DNA of 52,838 bases from Rubricoccus marinus (lineage in GTDB: Bacteria; Bacteroidota; Rhodothermia; Rhodothermales; Rubricoccaceae). Numbering within the stretch: position 1 is the stretch's first letter; each line of letters opens with the position of its first letter. Positions 23,927 through 32,316 of this stretch are shown here, piece by piece. The notes beneath the pieces are model-generated. The model searched no databases. It worked only from the letters and a program-made list of their open reading frames with translations, and was not told the origin of the DNA. Made by a program: the position numbers and the translations under genes. Location of the stretch: NCBI RefSeq assembly GCF_002257665.1, contig NZ_MQWB01000001.1, forward strand, positions 1,021,651 through 1,074,488, written 5' to 3'.

Positions 23927-24646
23927 GTGCCTTTCCCGTCCGCGCCCTCGCCCCGAACCATTGTGCTCACGGTTATCGCCCTCGTGGTCGCGGTCGTGAC
24001 GGGCCTCTCGGCTTGCAACACCAGTAGTGGCATCGAGCCCCCCGAAGGGTGGGAAGACCTCGGCGACGGTCGGTGGATCCGCACGGGCGCCGACACGACC
24101 GGCGCCTTCCGCGACCTCTCCTCCGTCGCCGCGATCGGCGTCGTGGACTCGACCGATTCGGAGGTGATCCGCTACGCGAAGGAAGAGCTGCTGTACCTCT
24201 ACCGCACGTCGCCCGAGATCGTGGACAGCCTATTCCAGGCCGAGGCCGTGCCGCTGCTCGACCGCTCGTACTCCAACGTCAACTTCCAGGACGAGGTCAA
24301 CACCGCGCTCAACGACGTTAAAAAGGCGCTCCTTGGCGATGGCACGGACGTGTCCACGTACCGCCAGTCCACCGCGCTTCCCGGCTCGTCCACGGCCCCT
24401 GCCGTCTACCCGGACAGCCTCAAGAACGCAGGCGTCACCGGTCGCGTCGCCGTTCAGACGTACGTCAACGCGGACAAGCAGCCTGTGGCGGTGCAGGTCG
24501 TCGAGAGCGTCAACCCGACGCTGGACGCGCTCGTGATGCGTCAGGCCGCGACCTCGACCTACACCTCAGCCTGGGTCATCGAGGACCCGCGCCGCGGCGG
24601 CAAGGCCATCCCCAACTACGTCCGCCTGACGATCCCCTTCGAGTGA
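23927..24646 (+). CDS. TonB C-terminal-domain protein, probable lipoprotein
   Basis: About 239 residues. An N-terminal hydrophobic segment (IVLTVIALVVAVVTGLSAC) may be a lipobox or an anchor. The last 85 residues match the TonB C-terminal domain: YPDSLKNAGVTGRVAVQTYV, NADKQPVAVQVVESVNPTLD and a final YVRLTIPFE. No proline-rich periplasm-spanning linker is present, so it is unlikely to be a standard energy transducer. Similar short TonB-C proteins are common in Bacteroidota. The start is uncertain between the GTG at 23927 and a TTG at 23900. Its stop overlaps the next gene's start (GTGA), implying translational coupling. Confidence 0.75.
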   Translation: MPFPSAPSPRTIVLTVIALVVAVVTGLSACNTSSGIEPPEGWEDLGDGRWIRTGADTTGAFRDLSSVAAIGVVDSTDSEVIRYAKEELLYLYRTSPEIVDSLFQAEAVPLLDRSYSNVNFQDEVNTALNDVKKALLGDGTDVSTYRQSTALPGSSTAPAVYPDSLKNAGVTGRVAVQTYVNADKQPVAVQVVESVNPTLDALVMRQAATSTYTSAWVIEDPRRGGKAIPNYVRLTIPFE

Positions 24647-25020
24647 GGCTGACGCTCGCCTTGGAGCCTCTGGCGGTGTGCCGCCTCGCGCCAGAGGCGG
24701 AGGTGGAGGAGTGGATGTGGCGCGGGCCTCTGGCGTCCGTCACGCGGACGGGCGCCGAGCTCTCGGTCGTGTGCGCGCAAGAGGCCGTGCCGGAGGGCGT
24801 GCAGGCCGAACGCGGCTGGCGCGCGATGGCCATCGCCGGCTCGCTCGATTTCGCGCTGACGGGCGTGCTCGCGAGCCTCGCCGAGCCTCTGGCGGAAGCG
24901 GGCGTCCCCGTCTTCGTCGTCTCCACCTTCGACACGGACTGGCTGCTGGTGAAAGACGACCGGCTGGACGACGCCTTCGCGGCGCTCCACGCCAGAGGCC
25001 ACGAGGTGCGTAATGCGTAA
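24643..25020 (+). CDS. ACT-domain protein (COG3603-like)
   Basis: 125-residue cytoplasmic protein with two ACT-like halves: LALEPLAVCRLAPEAEVEEW at the N-terminus and a second part with GWRAMAIAGSLDFALTGVLA and VPVFVVSTFDTDWLLVKDD. This matches stand-alone amino-acid-sensing ACT proteins of the COG3603 type. The GTG start at 24643 overlaps the preceding stop by four bases. The final codons and the TAA stop at 25018-25020 lie within the first two units of a 7-bp tandem repeat, so the repeat has replaced or extended the natural C-terminus (HARGHEVRNA). Dispersed words encode PLA, PEA and ARG within it. Confidence 0.8.
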   Translation: MRLTLALEPLAVCRLAPEAEVEEWMWRGPLASVTRTGAELSVVCAQEAVPEGVQAERGWRAMAIAGSLDFALTGVLASLAEPLAEAGVPVFVVSTFDTDWLLVKDDRLDDAFAALHARGHEVRNA

Positions 25021-25066
25021 TGCGTAATGCGTAATGCGTAATGCGTAATGCGTAATGCGTAATGCG
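25011..25066. repeat. 7-bp tandem repeat, eight units of TAATGCG
   Basis: Eight perfect copies of TAATGCG, with a partial unit (TGCG) before. Because 7 is not a multiple of 3, the plus strand has stops in all frames, while the minus strand (CGCATTA) is open in every frame as a repeated RITHYAL heptapeptide. Three inverted copies of the related TACGCAT lie at 25195-25230. Confidence 0.97.
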
Positions 25067-25194
25067 TGAGGGGCGCGGCTTTTTTTGTTCCGGTGGGAGG
25101 TCGTTTCCCCGCCTGGCCTCTGGTGCCGAGGGACGAGAAGTTGTCTCGGGGCTCTCTGCTCGGCGCCACCGCCAGAGGCGTGTACGGCCTCCCC

Positions 25195-25230
25195 TACGCA
25201 TCATGCAGTACGCATTCCCTCGGTACGCAT
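25195..25230. repeat. Decayed inverted copies of the 7-bp repeat (TACGCAT)
   Basis: TACGCAT occurs at 25195, 25209 and 25224, about two repeat periods apart and in inverted orientation to the array at 25011. The 128 bases between the arrays hold a T7 run and two dispersed-word copies but no gene that I can support. Confidence 0.7.
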
Positions 25231-25267
25231 CCCCCGCAGCGCAAGAGGCGCGGTTCGCTCCCGTGCC

Positions 25268-25792
25268 CTACCGCCGGACCTCTGGCGGCACGCCGTCTAG
25301 CCAGCCTGCCTCTACGCACGCCCAGAGGCCGATGCAGATCGCCTCGGCGACATCGTGCTTGAGCTTTCCCTTTGGGTTCGCAGCCTCGCTCCACGTGATG
25401 ATGCGTCGGGCGTAGGCGTCCGCAGCTTCTTTGGCGAGTGCGCCTGACCGCCTCTCGCGCGGTAAGAGCAGGCCTCGTCGCCACACGCCAGCGTCCATGA
25501 TGCGGACACGGAGATCGCGCCGCAGACCTGCCGCTTTCCATAGCTCGGCGAGGTTTCCGCCGCCCTCCAGCACCAGCCGCTCCAACTCGGGCGTCTCCGC
25601 CAGAAGCGAGTGCGCGGCCCGCTTGAGCCGCGCCCGGCTGCCCAGGTTCTGCGAGCGGTACGACAGCAGCCGGCCTCTGGCGTCGAAAAACGCGAGGCCG
25701 GTGCGGACGCCGAGGTCGACGGCGAGAAGGGTGGGCTCGGGAGGGATGGGGGATGGAGGCATGGAGGGATGGGCAGAACCCGAACCCTCCAT
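25268..25792 (-). CDS. RuvC-like RNase H-fold protein
   Basis: 174-residue protein with the acidic pattern of RuvC-type nucleases: D26 in LLAVDLGVRTGLAFFD, E76 in RLVLEGGGN and D147 in KLKHDVAEAICIGLWA. The spacing and the glycine after D26 fit a Holliday-junction-resolvase or related DNA-nuclease fold, but overall similarity to canonical RuvC is low. The N-terminal 20 residues (MEGSGSAHPS, MPPSPIPPEP) are low-complexity, and the true start may be the second Met. It lies 9 bases downstream of the nucleoside transporter gene's stop on the same strand and is convergent with the ACT gene across the 7-bp repeat region. No ruvA or ruvB nearby. Confidence 0.6.
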   Translation of the reverse strand: MEGSGSAHPSMPPSPIPPEPTLLAVDLGVRTGLAFFDARGRLLSYRSQNLGSRARLKRAAHSLLAETPELERLVLEGGGNLAELWKAAGLRRDLRVRIMDAGVWRRGLLLPRERRSGALAKEAADAYARRIITWSEAANPKGKLKHDVAEAICIGLWACVEAGWLDGVPPEVRR

Positions 25793-25801
25793 CGCTGATC
25801 C

Positions 25802-27244
25802 CTATCCCAGCAGCACGCCTGCGATGGTGGCGGTCATGAGGTTCGCGAGCGTGCCCGCGAGGACGGCGCGGAGGCCGAGACTCGCGATCTCGCCCGTCCG
25901 CTCCGGCGCCAGAGGCCCGATGCCGCCGATCTGGATGCCGATGGACGAGAGGTTGGCGAAGCCGCACAGCGCGAACGTCGCCATGACGATCGTCTTCTGG
26001 TCCAGTACGCCGGTCCCGAGCAAGTCCGCGAACTGGCTGTAGGCCACGAACTCGTTGGCGATCACCTTTGTCCCGAGGAGTCCGCCAAACGTCGTGATGT
26101 CGGCTGTGGGCACGCCGATGAGCCACGCGACAGGCGCGAGCACGACGCCGAGGATGCTCTCCAGCGTCATCGTGTAGCCGAACAAGCCGGCGCTCCAGTC
26201 GATGATGCCGTTGATCATCGCGATGAGCGCGAGAAAGGCGATGAGCATCGCGCCGATGTTGAGCGCGAGCTGCATCCCGTCGGCCGCGCCCGTGGCGGCG
26301 GCGTCGATGATGTTCTTGGGGCCGGCGTCCTCCAGCGCCTCCACGGCGGCCTCTTGCGCCTCGTCGCTGGAGGTGGCGGGAAGGGTCGCCTCACCGGCGT
26401 CGGTGACAGGGACCACGCCAGAGGCCGTGCTGGCGACGGCGGCGTGCGCCTCTGGCGAGAGGCTGTCCGTCACGGGGCGCGTTTCCGGGATGAGGATCTT
26501 CGCGAGGACGAGGGCCGCGGGCGCCGCCATCACGCTCGCGCCCAACAGTTGCTCAGCGAAAAGCTGCTGCCCGGCCTCCACCGCGATGCCGGCCACGCTC
26601 GCGTAGCGCTCGCCGAGGAAGGCCACGTAGCTCGCGAGCACGCCGCCTGCGATGGTCGCCATGCCGCCCGTCATGACGGCCATGAGCTCGGAGCGCGTGA
26701 GGTTCTTGATGTACGGCTTGATCACCAGCGGCGCCTCGGTCTGCCCCACGAAGATGTTCGCGCTCACGCTCAAGGACTCTGGCCCGCTCGTGCCCAGCGC
26801 GCGGCGCACCACCCACGAAACGCCCCGCACGATCCACTGCATGATGCCGAGGTAGTACAAGACCGACATCAGCGACGCGAACACGATCACGGTCGGCAGC
26901 ACGTAGGCGAAGAAAAAGAAGCCCAATGAGCCCTCAGACCCCGGTGAGAGCGCGAGGGTGCCGAAGATGAACGTCGCTCCAGCCTCCACGGCCGCGAGGA
27001 ACTTGACGAAGAGCCCCGCCACCCACGCAAACGCCGCGCGCGGCCACCCGAACGGCGCGAACGTCTCGGCCAAGTCCTCGCCCTTGAGGAAGAGGACCGC
27101 GAAGACGAGCTGGAGCAGCAGCCCAGCGCCGACCGTCCGCCAGTTGATGCGCCTCTTGTCGGACGAAAGCAGGAACGCGATGGCGATGATGCCGACGAGG
27201 CCGAGCAGACCCCGGCCGGCCGAAGTGAGGAAGTCGATGTCCAT
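25802..27244 (-). CDS. Concentrative nucleoside transporter (NupC/CNT family)
   Basis: 480-residue inner-membrane protein with about ten hydrophobic segments. The CNT signature ANIFVGQTEAPLVIKPYI is present near residue 165, with LTRSELMAVMTGGMATIAGG next, and the C-terminal core has FGGLLGTKVIANEFVAYSQF. This family imports nucleosides with H+ or Na+. A hydrophilic insertion of about 60 residues in the middle (PVTDSLSPEAHAAVASTASG onward) carries two dispersed-word copies (PEA, ASG), placed between transmembrane parts. The ATG at 27244 gives MDIDFLTSAGRGLLGL, a typical start. Confidence 0.93.
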   Translation of the reverse strand: MDIDFLTSAGRGLLGLVGIIAIAFLLSSDKRRINWRTVGAGLLLQLVFAVLFLKGEDLAETFAPFGWPRAAFAWVAGLFVKFLAAVEAGATFIFGTLALSPGSEGSLGFFFFAYVLPTVIVFASLMSVLYYLGIMQWIVRGVSWVVRRALGTSGPESLSVSANIFVGQTEAPLVIKPYIKNLTRSELMAVMTGGMATIAGGVLASYVAFLGERYASVAGIAVEAGQQLFAEQLLGASVMAAPAALVLAKILIPETRPVTDSLSPEAHAAVASTASGVVPVTDAGEATLPATSSDEAQEAAVEALEDAGPKNIIDAAATGAADGMQLALNIGAMLIAFLALIAMINGIIDWSAGLFGYTMTLESILGVVLAPVAWLIGVPTADITTFGGLLGTKVIANEFVAYSQFADLLGTGVLDQKTIVMATFALCGFANLSSIGIQIGGIGPLAPERTGEIASLGLRAVLAGTLANLMTATIAGVLLG

Positions 27245-27357
27245 GGGATGCGCCTGGGGCGCCGTCGTGGGAGGTCGCCGAAGATACCCGGTGCTTCAGC
27301 CCTCGCCAGAGGCGCGGTCGGTGAAGGAGACAGCCGCCGCGCCGGTCGGCCTATCAG

Positions 27358-27375
27358 GCCTCTGGCGCCAGAGGC
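27358..27375. repeat. Dispersed 18-bp palindrome GCCTCTGGCGCCAGAGGC
   Basis: Perfect copy that overlaps by one base the stop codon of the minus-strand helicase gene. Confidence 0.95.
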
Positions 27376-29132
27376 TACACCAGCCGCCCCATGCGCAGGC
27401 AGCGCTCCAGCCACGTCTTCTTCTTCTCCAACGCCACCACGCTCGCGTCTGCTTGCGCCTGCCCGCGGATCTGCCGCTTCCACGCCGCGTGGACGTGGCT
27501 CACAGGCACGTCGATGCCAAAGGCTAGCTCCTTGGCGATCTCGGAGCAGGCGAGGCGGAGCTCGCGCTCTTTTTTGGCCACGTCGAACTGCACGGGCGCG
27601 GCCTCTGGCGCGGGCGCGTCGGCGTGGAACGTGCGGCTGGAGCGGGCGCGGCCGAACTGCTCCTGGCGGTGCGTCTGCCGCCCGGCGTCGCGGACGGACT
27701 TGAGCGCCCATGCGCTCCGCTCCGGTTGGTCCGGGATGGCCGCGGGTTCCACGATGCGGTTGGACTCCTTCCGCATCTTGATGCCGACCTTCTCCTCGCT
27801 GGCGAGCCAGCGCAGCGTTTCCACCACGTCCGAGTCATCCGCCGCGTAGAGGTCGCAGCGGTTGGCCTCTTCGGGCCAGCTCGGGACGTAGCGCATGCCT
27901 CGAAAGACCTGCTGGAGCGTCTTGCTGAGCGCCCGCACCAGGTCGGCTTTGACGATGACGGAGATCGGCTTGATGTCCGTCCCCTCGCCGATCATGTCCA
28001 CCTGCACCATCACGTCTAGCCGGCCCTCGCGGTAGTCGTTGAGGTGTTTCGTCCGCTCCGCCAGAGGCACGTCCTGACCGATTCGCTCGGCGCGGAGGCC
28101 GGGGAAGCGGCGCTTGACGTAGTCCAAGATGGCGGCGGAGTGCGCGTTGCTCATCGCGATAACGAGCATCTGGTGATCGCGCCAGCCGTCCAGCAGGCTG
28201 CCGGACTTGGCGAGCGCGCGGACCAACTCGCCGCGCTTCTCTTGGAACCGTGCCACCGCCGGGCCCACGAGGGCGTCCAGGTACACCTCGTGAAAGCGGA
28301 GCTTGCGCCGCGCGAGGTAGGTGTCCACGTCGCGAGAGGCCTCGACCTCCTGGCGGAGTTCAGAAAGAGTCACGTCCACTTCCTCGCCGCTTTCCGTGTT
28401 GACCATCCGCACGGAGTAGTCCACCACGTGGGCGTCCACGCGCTTGAGGATGCGGCCTTCCTCGTGCGCGTCGCGCATCGTCACCTCGTGGAGCGCGCGG
28501 TAGGTCTGCACGCCGTCGGCGTCCTCGTCGAACGGGACGCCGAAAAGGGTTTTGTTGTCGCTCCGGAGCGGCGTGCCGGAAAGCGCCACGCTCGCGGCGT
28601 GGGGGAACCGGGCGAGTCGCGTGGCCCACGTGCCCTCGTCGGCCAAGTGGTGTACCTCGTCAAAGACGAAGAGCGCCTTGGACTGCCGGCAGTATTCCAG
28701 AAGCGCCTCGTTGCCGCGGTCGCCCGCAGCGTACTGGTACGTGGTCACCACGAACTCCGTCTGGAGGTTCTTGACGAACACCCGGTCCGAGTCCGCCACG
28801 CAGTACGTCGGCGGCGTGCTGCCGAGGCTCTGGAACACGAAGGCGAGCTCCTGCGCGTCGGCGTACTGGTCCCGGAGGTTGCCGCGCGGTACGAAGACGA
28901 CGAGCCGGTTCGCGATGCCCATCTCGCGCGCGACGAGGTAGCTCGCGAGCGCCGTGATCGTCTTGCCATAGCCCGGCACGAAGACGCCCAGCGCGTTGCG
29001 CTCGCCTCTGGCGAGGGCGCCGGCCCAGGCGGAGAGGAACTGCGACTGCCCGTCGCGCAGGCGGAAGCCGCCCTGAGGGCGGATGCCGGTAATAAACGGA
29101 GCGGGCAGGGTGTCGGACACTGAGGGCAGCAC
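27375..29132 (-). CDS. Superfamily 2 DEAD/DEAH-type helicase
   Basis: 585-residue SF2 ATPase. Walker A is VPGYGKT (motif I) near residue 52, motif II is DEVHH, motif III is SGTP, and the second RecA domain has VQVDMIGEGTDIKPISVIV and QQVFRGMRYVP (motifs V and VI). The domain arrangement resembles the ResIII/type I or III restriction helicases and phage-type helicases. The C-terminal 170 residues are helical and charged with no recognised nuclease or methylase domain. No restriction or modification partner is adjacent, so it is a solo helicase of unknown pathway. A dispersed word encodes an ALARGE loop between the N-terminal helix and motif I. Confidence 0.85.
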   Translation of the reverse strand: MLPSVSDTLPAPFITGIRPQGGFRLRDGQSQFLSAWAGALARGERNALGVFVPGYGKTITALASYLVAREMGIANRLVVFVPRGNLRDQYADAQELAFVFQSLGSTPPTYCVADSDRVFVKNLQTEFVVTTYQYAAGDRGNEALLEYCRQSKALFVFDEVHHLADEGTWATRLARFPHAASVALSGTPLRSDNKTLFGVPFDEDADGVQTYRALHEVTMRDAHEEGRILKRVDAHVVDYSVRMVNTESGEEVDVTLSELRQEVEASRDVDTYLARRKLRFHEVYLDALVGPAVARFQEKRGELVRALAKSGSLLDGWRDHQMLVIAMSNAHSAAILDYVKRRFPGLRAERIGQDVPLAERTKHLNDYREGRLDVMVQVDMIGEGTDIKPISVIVKADLVRALSKTLQQVFRGMRYVPSWPEEANRCDLYAADDSDVVETLRWLASEEKVGIKMRKESNRIVEPAAIPDQPERSAWALKSVRDAGRQTHRQEQFGRARSSRTFHADAPAPEAAPVQFDVAKKERELRLACSEIAKELAFGIDVPVSHVHAAWKRQIRGQAQADASVVALEKKKTWLERCLRMGRLV

Positions 29133-29233
29133 GAGGGGCCGCGAACCTATGCCACCTCGGGCGCCAGCGTTGCGTCACTCTGGCGAAGCGCGAGCGAAGC
29201 CGGAGCGCGGGCCGCGCGGGTGGCGCCAGAGGC

Positions 29234-29551
29234 CTACAGCCGCCCCGCCAGCCTCTGGCGCAGGAGGTCGACCAGCGCCGGGTCCATGAACGCGTAGTCG
29301 TCCGGGATGCCGAGCGTCGTGATCTCCACGCCCGCGACGTGCGGCCCGAAATCGCGGCGGATCGCTCGCGCGTGACGCGGCTCCATGCACACGATCCAGT
29401 CGGTCCACTCGATGAGGTCGAGCGAGACGCGCACGTCGGCGTCGGGCGCGGTCCCGGCGCTGAGAGTCTGGACGCCAGAGGCCTCGCTGAACACGCGCTC
29501 GGCGGTTGGGCTGCGGAGGCGGTTGCGGGAGCAGACGAAGAGGACGCGCAT
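29234..29551 (-). CDS. Low-molecular-weight protein tyrosine phosphatase-like protein (COG4551 type)
   Basis: 105-residue protein starting at the ATG at 29551 (MRVLFVCSRNRLRSPTAE). The phosphatase P-loop C-x5-R-S is CSRNRLRS, directly after the first strand, as in the low-molecular-weight family. It is shorter than classical members (about 150) but matches the compact COG4551 group. The usual general-acid Asp region may be IPDDYAFMDPAL. It is a plausible phosphoprotein or phospho-arginine phosphatase; substrate unknown. On the same strand, the helicase gene lies downstream and the M1 peptidase gene upstream, the latter separated by a terminator. Confidence 0.85.
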   Translation of the reverse strand: MRVLFVCSRNRLRSPTAERVFSEASGVQTLSAGTAPDADVRVSLDLIEWTDWIVCMEPRHARAIRRDFGPHVAGVEITTLGIPDDYAFMDPALVDLLRQRLAGRL

Positions 29552-29622
29552 CCCACAGGCTACGACGGCCTCTGGCGGCATGCGCGAGCGCGGCGTGTGC
29601 TCGGACGCCAGGGGCTGAACGC

Positions 29623-29656
29623 AAACCGCCCCGCCGGCACGCGGCCAGCGGGGCGG
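29623..29656 (-). terminator. Terminator of the M1 peptidase gene
   Basis: CCGCCCCGC and GCGGGGCGG form a 9-bp stem, followed on the minus strand by TTTGCGTT. It lies 44 bases after the M1 peptidase stop. Confidence 0.6.
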
Positions 29657-29699
29657 AGACGCCAGAGGCAGGCCTCTAGCGAACGGGTGCGCCTCGGCG

Positions 29700-32030
29700 C
29701 TACTCCATCTCTTCCAGCACGTACACGTCGTTCTCGCGGTCCACGTCGGGGTAGAGCCCATCGGGATCGATCTGCGCCATCGTGACCTCGCGGCCGTCGG
29801 TGGGGATCTCAACCGTGACCTCCTCGCTCACGCCGAAGCCTTCGACGGGGACGGCCAGGCGGGCCGTGGACCCATCGGCGAAGGTGACCTCGACGGTCGT
29901 CGGGAAGACGAGACCGCTGACGTGGGAAACGGTCACGCGCGCGATGCCGTCCTGCACGTCCACGTCGTCGATCTCGGCGTCGTAGGTGCGGACGGTGTCG
30001 AACCAGCCGCGCCAGAACCAGTCAAGGTCCTCGCCACTCACGTCCTCCATCGTGCGGAAAAAGTCAGCGGGCTGCGGGTGCTTGTAGGCCCAGCGCTCGA
30101 TGTACGCCTTAAAGGCGCGGTCGAAGCGCTCCTCGCCGAGAACGGCCGTGCGGAGCAGGCTCAGGCCCATGCCGGGCTTGAAGTAGCTGTTCCAGCCGCC
30201 TTCCTGGCCCGAGAGCTGGTCGGCGTAGGTCAGGATCTCGTCGTCACCGCTACCGAAGGAGCCGGTAAGCCGCGCGAAGGTGTCTGGCTGGAGCAGCTGA
30301 ACGCCCTGCGTACGCTCGGCCTGGCCGTATCCCGCGATGCTGGTGTCCGGGTTCTCGTTGTAGTACTGGATCGCCGAGGGGCCGTTGATAAACGTGTTGA
30401 AGCCCTCGTCCATCCACGCGTGGCGGCGCTCGTCGGAGCCCACGATCATGGGAAACCAGTTGTGGCCCAACTCGTGGTCCACGACGCCGAAGAGGCTGAA
30501 GTGGCGGCTGCGAACCGACGAGAAGTGGATCATGGGGTACTCCATGCCGCCGATGTGGCTCGCGACCGAGATCGCGACCGGGTAGGGGTAGGGATACCAG
30601 TACGAGTTGTTCTCGATGGAAGCCTTGCCGAAGTGCGTGGCCTCTTCCCATCCGGGCTCCTCTGGCGTGCCGAGGCCCTCCTTCGGGTAGGCGCTCATGA
30701 TGAGCACGTTGTTGGTGGAGCCGTCCGCCATCTGGACCGGCGCGTTGGCGGCGTCCACGATAAAGGCGGCGCTGGCGCCCCAGGCCACGTCGCGCACGTT
30801 CTCGGCGCGGAAGCGCCACGTGGTCATGCCGGAGCGGGCTCCAGGCTGACCGATCTCGTCTTCTGTCGCGATGTACACGCGCTCGCTAGACGTGCGGGCG
30901 CGCTCCAGCCTCTGGCGCTGCTCGCGGGAGTACACGTCGTTCGGGTTCTGGAGCGCGCCGGTGGAGACGACCTCCATGTTGGCCGGGACGGTGAGCGCGA
31001 GGTCGAAGTCGCCGTACTCCAGGTAAAACTCGCCGCTGCCGAGGTAGGGGAGGTTGTTCCAGCCGTTCACGTCGTCGAAGACGGTCACGCGCGGGTACCA
31101 CTGCGCCATGCTGTAGATGGTGCCATCGGCGACGTCCAGGCGGCCCATGCGGGGCGTGCCAGGGCCCTCGGGTACGCGGAAGCTGAACGGGATGCGGACC
31201 TCGGTCTCGCCGCCAGAGGCCTCCAAAGGCTCGGGCAGGTCGAGACGCATGCGCGTGTCGTCCACGAACGGCGTGACGGTGCGGCCGTCCACGGTGATGG
31301 TGCCGAGGCGGTAGCCGTTGCGCTCGTCCAGCGAGGCGCCGTCGGCGCGGCTCCCGGCGCTGGCGCCGCGGCTGGTGGGCACGAACAGGTTCTGCTCCAG
31401 CTGGAACCACATCTTGTCCAGGTCCTCCGGGCTGTTGTTGGTGTAGCTGAGGACGACCTCACCCGAGACGATGTGCGTGGACGGGTCCAGGCTCACCGCG
31501 ATCTTGTAATCCGCCTCCTGCTGCCAGTACTGCGGTCCTGGGCGGCCGCTGGCGCTGCGGTACACGTTGGGCGTGGGCAGCTGGAACGGCTCGAAGAGAT
31601 CCTTGACCGGCTCGATGGGCGGCGCGGCCTCGGCGATCGCCTCCTCCATCGTCTCCATGTCGATGCGCCCGGCCTCGATGGTGAGCGTGCTGTTGCCGAG
31701 CACGAGCGTGGCGGTCATCTCGTCGCCGTCGACGGTGCCGCTGAGGCTGAACGGAGGTCCGGCACCGCCGACCTCGAAGGTGCCCGCGTAGCTGAAGGTG
31801 CCGTCGGAATCCGTGAGGGTGGTGCCGGTAAGCGTCGCGTCCAGGCCCTGGCCGTCGAGCGTCATGCGCCCGTCTTCGCCGGGGGGCGCGATCACCAGAA
31901 AGCCGGAGTCGACGGCTTCGTTGGCTTCGGGGTTGATGAGGTCGAACGTCCAGACGCCAGCGGCGTTTTGCGCCCACGCGCCTGTGGCAGCGAAGGCGAG
32001 GAGGAGGACGAGGAGTGTGCGGAGTCGCAT
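29700..32030 (-). CDS. M1 family metallopeptidase (aminopeptidase-like), exported
   Basis: 776-residue exported zinc peptidase. The ATG at 32030 gives a signal peptide MRLRTLLVLLLAFAATGAWAQ; upstream parts of the frame lack homology. The active site is HELGHNW, with the third zinc ligand Glu exactly 18 residues later in AWMDEGFNTFI (HExxH-x18-E). An N-terminal beta domain (about residues 22-150), built from a repeated VLG/TLTG pattern, precedes the M1 part. Likely a periplasmic or surface aminopeptidase that feeds peptide uptake, in line with the S46 peptidase. The dispersed word is moderately frequent (ASG, PEA, RQR). Confidence 0.92.
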   Translation of the reverse strand: MRLRTLLVLLLAFAATGAWAQNAAGVWTFDLINPEANEAVDSGFLVIAPPGEDGRMTLDGQGLDATLTGTTLTDSDGTFSYAGTFEVGGAGPPFSLSGTVDGDEMTATLVLGNSTLTIEAGRIDMETMEEAIAEAAPPIEPVKDLFEPFQLPTPNVYRSASGRPGPQYWQQEADYKIAVSLDPSTHIVSGEVVLSYTNNSPEDLDKMWFQLEQNLFVPTSRGASAGSRADGASLDERNGYRLGTITVDGRTVTPFVDDTRMRLDLPEPLEASGGETEVRIPFSFRVPEGPGTPRMGRLDVADGTIYSMAQWYPRVTVFDDVNGWNNLPYLGSGEFYLEYGDFDLALTVPANMEVVSTGALQNPNDVYSREQRQRLERARTSSERVYIATEDEIGQPGARSGMTTWRFRAENVRDVAWGASAAFIVDAANAPVQMADGSTNNVLIMSAYPKEGLGTPEEPGWEEATHFGKASIENNSYWYPYPYPVAISVASHIGGMEYPMIHFSSVRSRHFSLFGVVDHELGHNWFPMIVGSDERRHAWMDEGFNTFINGPSAIQYYNENPDTSIAGYGQAERTQGVQLLQPDTFARLTGSFGSGDDEILTYADQLSGQEGGWNSYFKPGMGLSLLRTAVLGEERFDRAFKAYIERWAYKHPQPADFFRTMEDVSGEDLDWFWRGWFDTVRTYDAEIDDVDVQDGIARVTVSHVSGLVFPTTVEVTFADGSTARLAVPVEGFGVSEEVTVEIPTDGREVTMAQIDPDGLYPDVDRENDVYVLEEME

Positions 32031-32076
32031 GGAGGAGGAGAAGGGGAACAGGAACGGACGCGGGGACCCGAAAGGG

Positions 32077-32094
32077 GCCTCTGGCGCCAGAGGC
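32077..32094. repeat. Dispersed 18-bp palindrome GCCTCTGGCGCCAGAGGC
   Basis: Perfect copy in the 286-bp divergent gap between the M1 peptidase (minus) and the ABC ATPase (plus). I see no other clear element in this gap. Confidence 0.95.
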
Positions 32095-32316
32095 GCCAAG
32101 CTAGGCGGGCGTCGGACGGGCACGGCGTCAGGGAATGGCGGAAACGGGCCGCTTGGGCACAAGGGTGCAGGCGTGCCGGGGAAGACCGTGCGAAGGGCCT
32201 ACGACAGAAGCTGTGGAGCCGGACGTTGAGAGGGCAACCCCCCGCCCGCCCTCGTGCGGGCAGGGGCTGCGCCAGAGGCGTCCGAAACCCCGCGCGCGCG
32301 CAGCGGTCCATCGCGC

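Noticed and set aside
24576-25204. Minus-strand ORFs containing the RITHYAL heptapeptide as a gene
   Set aside because: The open frame results from the 7-bp repeat, which has no stop in any minus frame; the flanking translation is low-complexity and overlaps the ACT gene.
25011-25230. CRISPR array from regularly repeated 7-bp units
   Set aside because: The units are contiguous without spacers and are far too short; it is a tandem repeat and possible inverted-repeat element, and there are no cas genes.
27375-29132. Prophage or defence island around the lone helicase
   Set aside because: No integrase, capsid, methylase or toxin genes are adjacent, and base composition and repeat density are like the neighbours.
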